Shown here in pieces: positions 28,588 to 36,939 of a DNA stretch of 56,713 bases; position 1 is the stretch's first letter, and each line of letters opens with the position of its first letter. The notes beneath the pieces were generated by a model. The model ran no database searches. It saw only the letters and a program-made list of their open reading frames with translations, and was not told the origin of the DNA. This DNA comes from Clostridiisalibacter paucivorans DSM 22131. GTDB taxonomy: Bacteria > Bacillota > Clostridia > Tissierellales > Clostridiisalibacteraceae. The stretch is taken from contig NZ_JHVL01000022.1 of NCBI RefSeq assembly GCF_000620125.1, positions 1 through 56,713 on the forward strand. The letters run 5' to 3'. The translations under genes were made by a program, and so were the position numbers.

Positions 28588-29256
28588 CTAAGACACCACC
28601 TTGTCACCTTTGTCCTCTGATACAAGACCTGGAGAAACTAATTTATTTTCTAATTTACCCATTAATAAATCTATAGCGATTGCCATCATTGATACAAGGA
28701 CAGCACCTACCATAATCATATCAAAATGGGTTCTCCTTATACCTTGCTCAATAAGACTTCCTAAATTCCGCTCTCCAATATAAACAGCTAAAGTTGCTAT
28801 GCCTACCATCATTACAACTGCTACTCTAACACCTGCCAATATAACAGGAATAGCTAAAGGCAATTGTACTTTAAATAGTATCTGCTTAGAAGACATGCCC
28901 ATTCCCTTTGCTGCCTCCAATATACTTTTATCTACTTGATTAAGTGCTATATAAACATTTCTGACTATAGGTAACATAGAGTATAGTAATAATCCAAAAA
29001 CAGCACTCCTCCTTGATAGTCCAAACCCTGGTACCGTTACTAGTATTCCATATAATGCAATACTAGGTATAGACATCATCAAACTTCCAAAACCTAATAT
29101 ACCATTTGCTAATTTTTCATTATTTCTTATGACAATCCCTACCGACACCCATATCAATAATGCTGCACAAATAGCTAATACTATTAAAATAAAGTGATTT
29201 ACTGTAAATCTCCAAATCTTATCTATATTTTTTATAAAATAATTAACTACTGACAT
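28588..29256 (-). CDS. Osmolyte ABC transporter permease (OpuBB/OpuCB type)
   Basis: A 222-residue membrane protein, homologous to the next permease gene. The EAA loop reads LEAAKGMGMSSKQILFKVQLPLAIPVI, and IGERNLGSLIEQGIRR follows. About five transmembrane helices. Its start overlaps the end of the ATPase gene by 14 bases, indicating tight coupling. The two permeases probably form a heterodimer in the membrane with an ATPase dimer inside. Confidence 0.88.
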   Translation of the reverse strand: MSVVNYFIKNIDKIWRFTVNHFILIVLAICAALLIWVSVGIVIRNNEKLANGILGFGSLMMSIPSIALYGILVTVPGFGLSRRSAVFGLLLYSMLPIVRNVYIALNQVDKSILEAAKGMGMSSKQILFKVQLPLAIPVILAGVRVAVVMMVGIATLAVYIGERNLGSLIEQGIRRTHFDMIMVGAVLVSMMAIAIDLLMGKLENKLVSPGLVSEDKGDKVVS

Positions 29257-30397
29257 TTATATCACTCATTTCTTCCTGTCCATATTCATTATAGGCCTCC
29301 CCTATATGCTTTTGTATATCATTCATATCTACTATGCCAACAAATTTATCATCTTCATCAATCACTGGTACAGAACTTATATCATGTTGTAACATTTGTG
29401 CCATTGCATCCCTTAATGTGGAATCCAAAGATAGACTTGAATGGATTGGCTTTACTATCCTTCTCCATCCTTCGCTACTAGAACCTTTAGATAAGTCCTG
29501 TCTAGCTATATATCCTATTATCATATTTTGATCATTAGAAACTAGTCCCCATTTTCTTTTACTATTTTCAAAATACTCTTTTATTTCCCCCATATCCCAA
29601 TTGAGTTTTATAGCATTGACTCTCTTTTTCATTACAGATCTTATATTTAACAGACTCAATACTTTAAGGGATCTATCAGAACCCACAAAATCTTCCACGA
29701 ACTCATTGACAGGATTTAAAAGTATATTTTCTGGCGTATCATATTGTACAAGGCTACCATTATCAATAATAGCTATTTTGTCTCCCATTTTTATAGCCTC
29801 ATCTATATCATGGGTAACAAAACATATAGTCTTCTTCAACTTTCGCTGTATTCTTAAAAATTCATTCTGTAGCTGAGTTCTAGTTACAGGATCTACAGCA
29901 CTAAATGGCTCGTCCATTAACATACAAGGAGGATTCCCTGCTAATGCCCTAGCAACCCCTACTCTCTGCCTTTGTCCCCCAGACAAAGCCTTGGGATATT
30001 TATTCTTATTTTCTTCTGGATCTAATTCTACCATAGTTAAAAGATTGTCTACTCTCTCCCGTATCTTTTCCTCGTCCCATTTTAAAAGCCTTGGTACGGT
30101 AGCAATATTATCATATACGGTAAGATGTGGAAATAATCCTGTCTTTTGTATTACATATCCTATACCCCTTCTAAGTTCATCGGGATTCTGCTCCAAGACA
30201 TTTATTCCGTTGACATATATGGCCCCAGATGTAGGTTCAATGATTCTATTTATCATCTTTAATGTGGTTGTTTTACCACAACCTGATGGGCCAAGAAAAA
30301 CGCATATTTTACCCTCTTCAATATCTAAGGATAAATTATCTACTGCTGGTCTCTCCATTTTTGGATATTCCTTTACTACATTCTTAATTTCTATCAT
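29243..30397 (-). CDS. Osmolyte ABC transporter ATPase with CBS pair
   Basis: A 384-residue ATPase of the ProV/OpuCA type. Walker A GPSGCGKTT is near residue 36, the signature ALSGGQRQRVGVARAL near 145, Walker B CMLMDEP near 165, and the switch His in VTHD near 198. A tandem CBS region spans about 255-375 (LDSTLRDAMAQML, SSVPVIDEDDKFVGIVDM). CBS pairs in these ATPases sense ionic strength or nucleotides such as cyclic di-AMP; which one applies here is not shown. The ATG follows GGAGG by nine bases. It heads the operon and is preceded by a leader containing an intrinsic terminator. Confidence 0.9.
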   Translation of the reverse strand: MIEIKNVVKEYPKMERPAVDNLSLDIEEGKICVFLGPSGCGKTTTLKMINRIIEPTSGAIYVNGINVLEQNPDELRRGIGYVIQKTGLFPHLTVYDNIATVPRLLKWDEEKIRERVDNLLTMVELDPEENKNKYPKALSGGQRQRVGVARALAGNPPCMLMDEPFSAVDPVTRTQLQNEFLRIQRKLKKTICFVTHDIDEAIKMGDKIAIIDNGSLVQYDTPENILLNPVNEFVEDFVGSDRSLKVLSLLNIRSVMKKRVNAIKLNWDMGEIKEYFENSKRKWGLVSNDQNMIIGYIARQDLSKGSSSEGWRRIVKPIHSSLSLDSTLRDAMAQMLQHDISSVPVIDEDDKFVGIVDMNDIQKHIGEAYNEYGQEEMSDINVSS

Positions 30398-30429
30398 GTC
30401 ATATATCCTCCCCCAAAGATTATCTGCCT

Positions 30430-30490
30430 TACAATAAAAAAACTCCTAAATCTTTAGAACTACAAGTCCAAAAATAAGGAGTTAAAACTC
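30430..30490 (-). terminator. Intrinsic terminator upstream of the osmolyte transporter
   Basis: On the minus strand AACTCCT and AGGAGTT pair, with an inner TGGACT/AGTTCTA stem, followed by seven T. It is 170-230 bases past the peroxiredoxin stop and only 35 bases before the ATPase start. It may end the peroxiredoxin transcript or act as an attenuator within an opu leader. The remaining sequence 30490-30659 holds a weak promoter-like pair (TTGCAT / TATTAC) and nothing else clear. Confidence 0.7.
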
Positions 30491-30659
30491 AATCTTATAA
30501 CACAAAACTTCCCCTATTAAATTTTATCATATTGGTAATATAACCAAAAATACCCTAATGCAATATATCCATCAATTTTCTAGCATGATTGAATGATAAT
30601 TGACATTATACTAAATATTCGTAAGTTTCCTTTGATATTCTCCCAATATGTGGAATGGT

Positions 30660-31256
30660 TCATCCTTTATTTTTAGGATCCCATAGTTTCCAAACCCTAC
30701 CTGCAATTTTAGTAGAAGGCTTTATGGCAATTTCACCTTCAGTCCATCCTGAAGGTGTAAATTCACCTGTTATATAGTGATGTCTGTATGCCTTAAGTTG
30801 TCTTATTAATTCCTCAGGATTTCTCCCTACATATGGGGTCAATATCTCAGCTGATTGTATTATTCCCTCTGGATCAATAATAAATCTTCCCCTTAAATCA
30901 ATACCTAACTCATCATCATATACATTATATAATGCACCTATTTTACCTCCTGGGTCTGATAACATAGGGAATGGCATATCATTTCCTATCATCTTGGATA
31001 ATTCTTCCTCATTCCATACTTTATGAGAAAATGGACTATCAACACTTATTGTCATAACTTGTGCATCTAATTTAGATAATTCATTATATTTTAACGCTAT
31101 ACTGGATAATTCAGTAGGACATCCAAAGGTGAAATCACCTGGATAAAAACATAATATTATCCACTTGCCCATAAAATCTTTAAGCTTAAACTCCCTTATA
31201 TCTTCCTGATAATAACCCACAGCAGAAAACTCTGGTGCCTTTCTTCCTATAAGCAT
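30660..31256 (-). CDS. AhpC/TSA peroxiredoxin lacking the usual resolving Cys
   Basis: A 198-residue thioredoxin-fold peroxidase. The peroxidatic Cys46 lies in DFTFGCPTEL, with the catalytic Thr (PTEL) and a later Arg (LRGRFIID). In AhpC the resolving Cys sits in a C-terminal VCP motif; here the matching position reads TPSGWTEGE and no other cysteine is present. So the enzyme must be recycled by an external thiol, such as thioredoxin-like or selenol partners. It should reduce H2O2 and small organic peroxides in the cytoplasm. It stands alone on its transcript as far as visible. Confidence 0.88.
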   Translation of the reverse strand: MLIGRKAPEFSAVGYYQEDIREFKLKDFMGKWIILCFYPGDFTFGCPTELSSIALKYNELSKLDAQVMTISVDSPFSHKVWNEEELSKMIGNDMPFPMLSDPGGKIGALYNVYDDELGIDLRGRFIIDPEGIIQSAEILTPYVGRNPEELIRQLKAYRHHYITGEFTPSGWTEGEIAIKPSTKIAGRVWKLWDPKNKG

Positions 31257-31440
31257 GACTTATCTCCCCTTATATAGTATTCTTAGATATTTCACCATAG
31301 AACTTTATACCTATATTATAACAAATATTATTTAAACTGACCTTTATATTGTTGCTTTTATTTTACATAATCAGTATTTTTTGAATTTTTTTATTTTTTT
31401 GTTTATTATATGTGTTTTGTGGTATATAATAAATAATAAT

Positions 31441-31673
31441 AGAATCCGGTAGCTCCCTACCAACCACTTATAAAAAAACACATTAAGATATAAGGATATT
31501 TTAAGCTTCTAGATTAAGTTTGAGATATTTGTATTTTGAAATTTAAGTAAAGGCATTGAGATTAAAGATTTAAGTAAATAGTATATATTATAACAAGTAA
31601 AGGAGAGTAGATAATGGAATTAAATAATCCACCTAAATCGTCAGGTGGTTGGTATAGCTACTTCCGATTCTAT
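31441..31673. repeat. Widely spaced inverted repeat around a small ORF
   Basis: A segment of about 28 bases at 31441-31469 (AGAATCCGGTAGCT...) recurs inverted, with a few changes, at 31645-31673 (...TAGCTACTTCCGATTCT). The right copy encodes the end of a possible 22-residue peptide; the left copy read on the minus strand is a diverged version interrupted by a stop. Inside the element an 11-base direct repeat ATTTAAGTAAA occurs at 31541 and 31568. It may be a small mobile remnant or a long-range RNA helix. Confidence 0.55.
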
Positions 31674-31682
31674 TTTAAATAG
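31614..31682 (+). CDS. Possible 22-residue peptide
   Basis: An ATG at 31614 with AAAGGAGAG seven bases upstream opens a frame of 22 codons ending in TAG at 31680. The product begins MELNNPPKSSGG and continues with an aromatic/basic tail (W, Y, F, R, K) without cysteine or signal peptide. The stop codon overlaps the start of an intrinsic terminator hairpin, so a short dedicated transcript is plausible. A promoter-like pair TTGAGA (31556) / TAGTAT (31579) with a 17-base spacer is just upstream. I do not recognise the peptide. It could be a signal, a toxin, or coincidence. Confidence 0.4.
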   Translation: MELNNPPKSSGGWYSYFRFYFK

Positions 31683-31727
31683 GCTCTATAGATTTCCAGT
31701 AATATTAAAGGAAACTATAGAGCCTAT
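31680..31727. terminator. Bidirectional terminator between small ORF and ybaK-like gene
   Basis: TAGGCTCTATAG and CTATAGAGCCTA pair, with inner TTCC/GGAA, in a strong hairpin between converging frames. T/A-rich flanks are present on both sides. It is four bases from the stop of the ybaK-like gene. Confidence 0.75.
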
Positions 31728-31730
31728 AAA

Positions 31731-32192
31731 TTATTTGCATACATCTACTTCAATCCCACTTGTTACATCCATTAACTCCTCTGGAGTTATTTTTACTGCA
31801 GAATTGGCAGTCCCAGCAGCAGGATATACATATTCAAATTCTTTTAGTGTCATATCTAAATATATATCTAGATCCTCTTTTAAACCAAAGGGACATACCC
31901 CACCTACAGGGTATCCCGTTACATTTAACACTTCATCTGCCTTTACCATTTTTGCCTTGCTTAAAAAGGTATCTTTGAATTTCCTATTGTCTATCCTTGC
32001 ATCCCCCTTTGTTACAACTACAATATACCTGTCTTTCAATTTAAATGCCATTGTCTTAGCTATTAAAGCAGGTTTAACTCCTAATGCCTGTGCAGCCAAA
32101 TCTACAGTGGCTGTGCTGATATCAAATTCATATATAGGAAAATCTATCCCCCTACTTTTAAAATAACTTCTTACCTTCTCTACTCCCATCAT
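31731..32192 (-). CDS. YbaK/EbsC-type aminoacyl-tRNA deacylase
   Basis: A 153-residue single-domain protein. The stretch STATVDLAAQALGVKPALIAKTMAFKL and the block GYPVGGVCPFGL are signatures of YbaK. The invariant lysine is in IAKTM. YbaK proteins hydrolyse mischarged tRNA (Cys-tRNA-Pro in the prototype) and so protect translation fidelity. Two consecutive ATGs are possible starts (32192 and 32189); AGGGGA lies four to seven bases upstream. It is 12 bases after the GltD-like gene on the same strand and probably co-transcribed with it. Confidence 0.88.
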   Translation of the reverse strand: MMGVEKVRSYFKSRGIDFPIYEFDISTATVDLAAQALGVKPALIAKTMAFKLKDRYIVVVTKGDARIDNRKFKDTFLSKAKMVKADEVLNVTGYPVGGVCPFGLKEDLDIYLDMTLKEFEYVYPAAGTANSAVKITPEELMDVTSGIEVDVCK

Positions 32193-32204
32193 TTCATCCC
32201 CTTG

Positions 32205-33449
32205 TCAGATATCGTACTTTTCCTTAACATATTCATCTATTGCCTCTGCTACACCTTTAGAAAATTTAACTGCCTCTACTACTGTTTTTGCTCCAGTTAC
32301 CACATCTCCTGATGCAAATACTCCTTCCCTAGTTGTATTTCCCTCTTCATCAGTAGATACTAATCCCTTATTATTTATGGAAATACCCTTTGTATTAGAT
32401 ACTATATTGGCTTTTGGTCCTTGACTTATCGCTATAATAACCGAATCAGATTCAAATAAATACTCTTTACTTGGATCAGATATAAATTCTACTTTTTCAT
32501 CTTTTACTACCTTTGATGTCTTTAAATATTTTATACCCTCATCTACTATCTCAATAGGTGTCTTGTAATACTCAAATTTTACCCCATCAAGTTTAGCATA
32601 ATCTATTTCATTTTCACTGGCTGACATTTCTTCAGCACCTTTTCTATACATAATATATACTTCCCTTACTCCTTTTCTTAATGCTGTTCGAGCTACATCC
32701 ATAGCTACATTACCTGCACCTATTATGCACAATTTTTTTCCCAGATTATATACATTTGGATTTTTTAAATAATCTATTGCATAATGTACATGCCCTAAAC
32801 TCTCTCCCTTTATCCTCAAAGGTTTAGGACTCCATACCCCTGTACCTATAAATATAGCTTTATATCCATCGTTAAATAGATCATCTATAGTTATTACTGG
32901 CCCTATTGTTATATTAGGTCTTATTTTCACTCCTATTTCTATCAACTGATTCTTTATCCTATCTACTATATCCTTAGGAAATCTAAAACCTGGGATTCCA
33001 TACCTTAATACGCCTCCTATTTTGTCATGCATTTCAAATATTGTTATATCATAACCTTTAAGGGCTAGTATTATAGATATAGTTATACCAGCTGGGCCCG
33101 AACCTATTATAGCTATTTTTTTATTTTTATCTATATTAGGTTTTAAATCTACTTTATCTAAATAATAATCAGAAATATAATGCTCAATGGAACTCCATTG
33201 AATAGGATTTCCCTTGTTAGATAGAACACAACTTCCCTCACAAAATTTTTCATGGGGACAAACCAATGAACAAACTACTGACAGAGGATTATTTAAAAAC
33301 AATTTTTCACCTGCTTCTAATATATTCCCATTTAAAAGCATTGCTATAGATTCTTTTATAGGAGTTTCTACAGGACAACCCTTTATACATCTAGGATTTT
33401 TGCACTGTAGACATCTATTGGCTTCCTCTATAATATGTTTTGCAGCCAT
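32205..33449 (-). CDS. GltD-like NAD(P)H:acceptor oxidoreductase with Fe-S
   Basis: A 414-residue flavoprotein of the glutamate-synthase small-subunit family. N-terminal cysteines CLQCKNPRCIKGCPV and CSLVCPHEKFCEGSC bind two 4Fe-4S clusters. An FAD loop GSGPAGI is near 118, an NADPH loop GAGNVAMDVAR near 245, and the closing GDVVTGAKTVVEAV is typical. No large glutamate synthase, NfnB or sulfide dehydrogenase alpha gene is adjacent, so the partner is unknown. The frame opens at 33458, but AGAGGTGG precedes the ATG at 33449 at normal spacing, so MAAKHIIEEA is chosen. It is followed by the ybaK-like gene. Confidence 0.85.
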   Translation of the reverse strand: MAAKHIIEEANRCLQCKNPRCIKGCPVETPIKESIAMLLNGNILEAGEKLFLNNPLSVVCSLVCPHEKFCEGSCVLSNKGNPIQWSSIEHYISDYYLDKVDLKPNIDKNKKIAIIGSGPAGITISIILALKGYDITIFEMHDKIGGVLRYGIPGFRFPKDIVDRIKNQLIEIGVKIRPNITIGPVITIDDLFNDGYKAIFIGTGVWSPKPLRIKGESLGHVHYAIDYLKNPNVYNLGKKLCIIGAGNVAMDVARTALRKGVREVYIMYRKGAEEMSASENEIDYAKLDGVKFEYYKTPIEIVDEGIKYLKTSKVVKDEKVEFISDPSKEYLFESDSVIIAISQGPKANIVSNTKGISINNKGLVSTDEEGNTTREGVFASGDVVTGAKTVVEAVKFSKGVAEAIDEYVKEKYDI

Positions 33450-33788
33450 ATATACCACCTCTTATTATATAATTTGTTTCCCCCATTTCCTCTATCCCAA
33501 ACCTATAAAAATTATACAATAAAATATTTTTTTATACATTAATTATATACTATTTGATCAATTAATTATATACTATTTCCATATTTAATAACATTATATG
33601 TCTTAAATCTCATTATGTAATAAAATAAGGGAGAAAATTATTAGAATTGCTCAATTGGTTTATAGACCTTAGCAATTCTATTTTCTCCCATTTTTACATA
33701 TTTAAACAATATCTAATTTCTATAATTTCCTATTAACTACAAATTTTTTCTAAGAGCTAAGAACAAAGTACTCAAAAATCTCAATTTC
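33450..33788. other. Intergenic stretch with tandem 18-bp direct repeat
   Basis: ATTAATTATATACTATTT occurs at 33538-33555 and again at 33561-33578, a 23-base period (about two helical turns). It lies about 90-130 bases upstream of the GltD-like start and could be a pair of binding sites. The rest holds the hairpin at 33629-33689. No gene is visible. Confidence 0.6.
33629..33689. terminator. Hairpin after the DJ-1 family gene
   Basis: GGGAGAAAAT..AGAATTGCT pairs with AGCAATTCTATTTTCTCCC around an 18-base loop. It lies 100 bases past the DJ-1 stop. T-rich flanks occur on the plus side; the minus-strand tail is less clear. Confidence 0.6.
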
Positions 33789-34295
33789 TTATTTTAATTT
33801 ATTTATTATAGCCTTAGTAAATGGTATTAAGTCTTTAGGTGTTCTAGATGTTATCAAGTGACCATCTATAACGACTTCTTCATCAACAAATACTCCACCT
33901 GCATTAACTAAATCATCTTTTATTGAAAAAAAGGCTGTTAATTTTTTACCTTTTAAATCACAACAGGATGCCATCATCCAAGGTCCATGGCATATTGCTG
34001 CTATAACCTTCTCTTTCTTATCCATATTCCTTACAAAATCTACTGTTGCTGGACATCTCCTCATATGATCAGGTGAATATCCTCCAGGAATTATTACTGC
34101 ATCATAATCATCTGCACTTATTTCATTAGATGCAAGATCACTTTTAGCAGGATATCCTTTCTTTCCTTTATATACTACCCCTTTTTCAGTGCCTATTAAA
34201 TCTACTTGAAATCCTTCCTCTCTCAATCTAAATAATGGATATTGTAATTCCATATCTTCATAAATATTCTCAACCAAAATAGCTACCTTTCTCAC
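33789..34295 (-). CDS. DJ-1/PfpI family protein
   Basis: A 168-residue class-I glutamine amidotransferase-like protein. The nucleophile elbow AICHGPWMM carries the conserved Cys near residue 107, with the acidic Glu near the N-terminus (ENIYEDMELQYP) and GGYSPDHMRR before it. The family includes intracellular peptidases, chaperones and deglycase-like stress proteins; the precise activity is disputed even for well studied members. Length is standard. It is a single-gene unit with about 90 bases to the protease gene upstream. Confidence 0.88.
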   Translation of the reverse strand: MRKVAILVENIYEDMELQYPLFRLREEGFQVDLIGTEKGVVYKGKKGYPAKSDLASNEISADDYDAVIIPGGYSPDHMRRCPATVDFVRNMDKKEKVIAAICHGPWMMASCCDLKGKKLTAFFSIKDDLVNAGGVFVDEEVVIDGHLITSRTPKDLIPFTKAIINKLK

Positions 34296-34384
34296 AAAAT
34301 CACTCCCTTTAATTTTTTTACTTTATAATATAATTACCACTTCTATAATTTTGTGAAACATTGATTTTTAAAATTTTATCACAC

Positions 34385-36103
34385 CTATTTTATAAGTAAT
34401 ATTTTTCTTTGAACTCCATTCCATTTTATATTGTATCCCAATCCTTCTGCTATTGATCTTAAAGGAACTAATAATACCCCATCTATTTCTGTAGGACCTT
34501 GGACTAAATTTTCCCATTCACTATTTATCAATGCTCCTTTAGACCCCTTTATAAGAATAATTTCTGAATCTTTATTCTCTATTTTTATTTTATCCTTAGT
34601 TATATTCACTTCTATATCTGTAATCTTTTTTAATCCCTCGATATCTATTAATGTACTTCCATTTATAATTTTAGGCTTAGAAGACATAATTATGTTCTTC
34701 TTAGAAAATGTACTTTTAACTGTTACATCTTTTTCATCTAATAATATTTTTATATACTCATTTGGACCATCTTTACTAGCCAAACTCCTTAACTTTTCCA
34801 TTTGAGAGTCAATACCATCTATTATATCTTTTCTTTTAGTATATACTGATATATCAGGGTATACAGAATCCTTATATCCCTTGGATTCGTCTGGTCTTAT
34901 CAATTTCTTATGGGGAACAGTAAATTTGTACCCACTATTTGCTAATTTAAATTCTAGTACACTACCATAAACAGTAGTAGCATTCCCAGTGGGTTCTCCT
35001 AAGATTTCTGCCAATTTATTATCTCTAAATAATAATGCAAATAAATTTCCAGTGCTAAAGGTATCAGGTGATGTAAGGATATATATATCATCTTCATATA
35101 TTAGACTTTTATCATCCACATTAGTATTTTTTATATCTTTAAACTTCTCTATATAATATCCCGATGTCTTGGTATATCCTATTTTTTCTTTAGCCTGTTT
35201 TGAATACCTTATTTGAGTACTAAAACCATCATATTTGTCTATATCTAAATATTTTAAGAAGATTTCTATAGCTTTACTATCTCCTCCTGAATTTCTCCTT
35301 AAATCTATACCTATATTTTCTATATCATTTTTGCTTACTGCTGTAAAAAAATCCCTTACTGTTTCTTCATATTTTTTATTATATATGCATTTATCGATAT
35401 AAAAAATAGCTAAAGAATTTTCTTCTTCTAGATGCCATCCATAGGCATTTCTCTGTTTATTTTTATCTACTATATTTTCCATAGAGATTAGTGGTAATTC
35501 TTCATTGATTATTCTCTTGCTTCTCTCTAATTTTATACTTACCTTATCATCCTTAATAAGTTTTAAATTGTCCAATATTAATTCATTAGTCAGATATAAT
35601 CTGGCCATATTTCTTTTCCAATATATATTTTCGGCAGGTATTATTCTATTTACCTCAACATATAGTTCTTTTTCTGTTTTTTTACCTATGGAGAGAATCT
35701 TATCTCCCCTAGATAGTTTATCTGTATCCTCTGTTACAATCATCCCTTCCTCAGTCCATACAAAAGGCATATCTATCCATCTTGTATCCTCTTTATTTAG
35801 TTCCAATACTGTATGGGCATCATTTAACGACGTTATTATATCGTTAACTACGAAAAAAAATTCATCTTTAGTAAGAGGTCTTTCTATTTTATCGTATGCA
35901 TCTTCTATCTTATTTTTTTGAACTTTATTAAAGCCTTCTATAGTTGAAGTATGTACAGACTTTAATGTATCTATTAAATAGTCTAAATCTGCTTTCATTT
36001 CAGTTGTACTTAATTTATCTTTACTTTCTGCTAACGCTAAATCTGTTCCCAAACAGGCAATAAGCATAATGACAACCATGAACATAGCCGCGATTCTTTT
36101 CAT
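34385..36103 (-). CDS. Exported S41-type protease with C-terminal copper-amine-oxidase-N domain
   Basis: Signal peptide MKRIAAMFMVVIMLIACLG leads to a helical region with ITSLNDAHT, a degenerate PDZ-like part, then the tail-specific protease core: RRNSGGDSKAIEIF and the serine nucleophile in SPDTFSTGNLFA. The last 60 residues (GTEIDGVLLVPLRSIAEGLGYNIKWN) are a copper amine oxidase N-type domain like the one in the acidic protein at 25.8 kb. The start at 36103 follows AAGGGGGT by six bases; the longer frame from 36127 is rejected. It probably acts outside the membrane, attached to the wall. Confidence 0.82.
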   Translation of the reverse strand: MKRIAAMFMVVIMLIACLGTDLALAESKDKLSTTEMKADLDYLIDTLKSVHTSTIEGFNKVQKNKIEDAYDKIERPLTKDEFFFVVNDIITSLNDAHTVLELNKEDTRWIDMPFVWTEEGMIVTEDTDKLSRGDKILSIGKKTEKELYVEVNRIIPAENIYWKRNMARLYLTNELILDNLKLIKDDKVSIKLERSKRIINEELPLISMENIVDKNKQRNAYGWHLEEENSLAIFYIDKCIYNKKYEETVRDFFTAVSKNDIENIGIDLRRNSGGDSKAIEIFLKYLDIDKYDGFSTQIRYSKQAKEKIGYTKTSGYYIEKFKDIKNTNVDDKSLIYEDDIYILTSPDTFSTGNLFALLFRDNKLAEILGEPTGNATTVYGSVLEFKLANSGYKFTVPHKKLIRPDESKGYKDSVYPDISVYTKRKDIIDGIDSQMEKLRSLASKDGPNEYIKILLDEKDVTVKSTFSKKNIIMSSKPKIINGSTLIDIEGLKKITDIEVNITKDKIKIENKDSEIILIKGSKGALINSEWENLVQGPTEIDGVLLVPLRSIAEGLGYNIKWNGVQRKILLIK

Positions 36104-36193
36104 ATCAAAACCCCCTTCTAATAGCATATATTTATACTATATATGCTATCATTTATACAGAGTTAAAACAAGATTTAACGCATCAAAAAAGAA

Positions 36194-36227
36194 AGATAAA
36201 ACGGGACTTGTAGTCCCTATTTTATCT
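36194..36227. terminator. Terminator of the second peroxiredoxin gene
   Basis: AGATAAAA-C-GGGACT and AGTCCC-T-ATTTTATCT pair around TGT. On the minus strand the stem starts three bases after the peroxiredoxin stop codon and ends in a T-rich run. Confidence 0.85.
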
Positions 36228-36229
36228 GC

Positions 36230-36868
36230 CTATTTAAAACATAAATACCAATCTATACACTGTAAATCACCAGGACAATTTATTCTCTTTTTCAGCTCTT
36301 TATATGTCTTTGGAGGAGGTACAACTACTCTTTGACCTGGCATCCAATTTGCTGGAGTAGCAACCTTATCTTTATCTGAAATTTGTAATGCATCTACTAA
36401 TCTTAATATTTCAGATATGTTTCTACCATTGGTCAATGGATAGATCAATATGGCCCTTATAATCTGCTTTTCATCTATTATGAATACATTTCTAACTGTT
36501 TCCTTATCACTAACATCTGGAGATATCATGCCATATAATCTAGATATACTACCATCCCTGTCAGCTACAATAGGAAATGGGATCTCTATTCCAGTATTGC
36601 GGTATATATTGTATACCCAGGCTAAATGAGAAGGATTGCTATCTATGCTCAATCCTAAAAGCTCAACATTTCTCTTTTTAAAATATGGATAATATCTGGC
36701 AAATGATAGAAATTCTGTAGTGCACACAGGAGTAAAATCTCCAGGATGGGAAAAGAATACCACCCATTTTCCTTTAAAATCAGAAAATTTAATAGGGCCA
36801 AATGTTGTATCTGCACTAAAATTTGGAGCCTTCATACCTATTTTAAGACAATTAATATCTTTACTCAT
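36230..36868 (-). CDS. 1-Cys (Prx6-type) peroxiredoxin
   Basis: A 212-residue peroxiredoxin. The active-site motif DFTPVCTTEF places the peroxidatic Cys49; the Prx6-type C-terminal arm ATPANWMPGQRVVVPPP is present. Unusually, the end carries three further cysteines in NCPGDLQCIDWYLCFK, which could serve as resolving residues or bind metal. It should detoxify peroxides in the cytoplasm. It is transcribed alone, with a hairpin terminator right after the stop. It is distinct from the AhpC-like protein at 30.7 kb, so the organism carries at least two non-standard peroxiredoxins. Confidence 0.9.
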   Translation of the reverse strand: MSKDINCLKIGMKAPNFSADTTFGPIKFSDFKGKWVVFFSHPGDFTPVCTTEFLSFARYYPYFKKRNVELLGLSIDSNPSHLAWVYNIYRNTGIEIPFPIVADRDGSISRLYGMISPDVSDKETVRNVFIIDEKQIIRAILIYPLTNGRNISEILRLVDALQISDKDKVATPANWMPGQRVVVPPPKTYKELKKRINCPGDLQCIDWYLCFK

Positions 36869-36939
36869 ACTAATTCACACCACCTATTAGCTATTTCCTC
36901 ATATATAGTATATTCTAACAGCTATATATATGGTGAATA

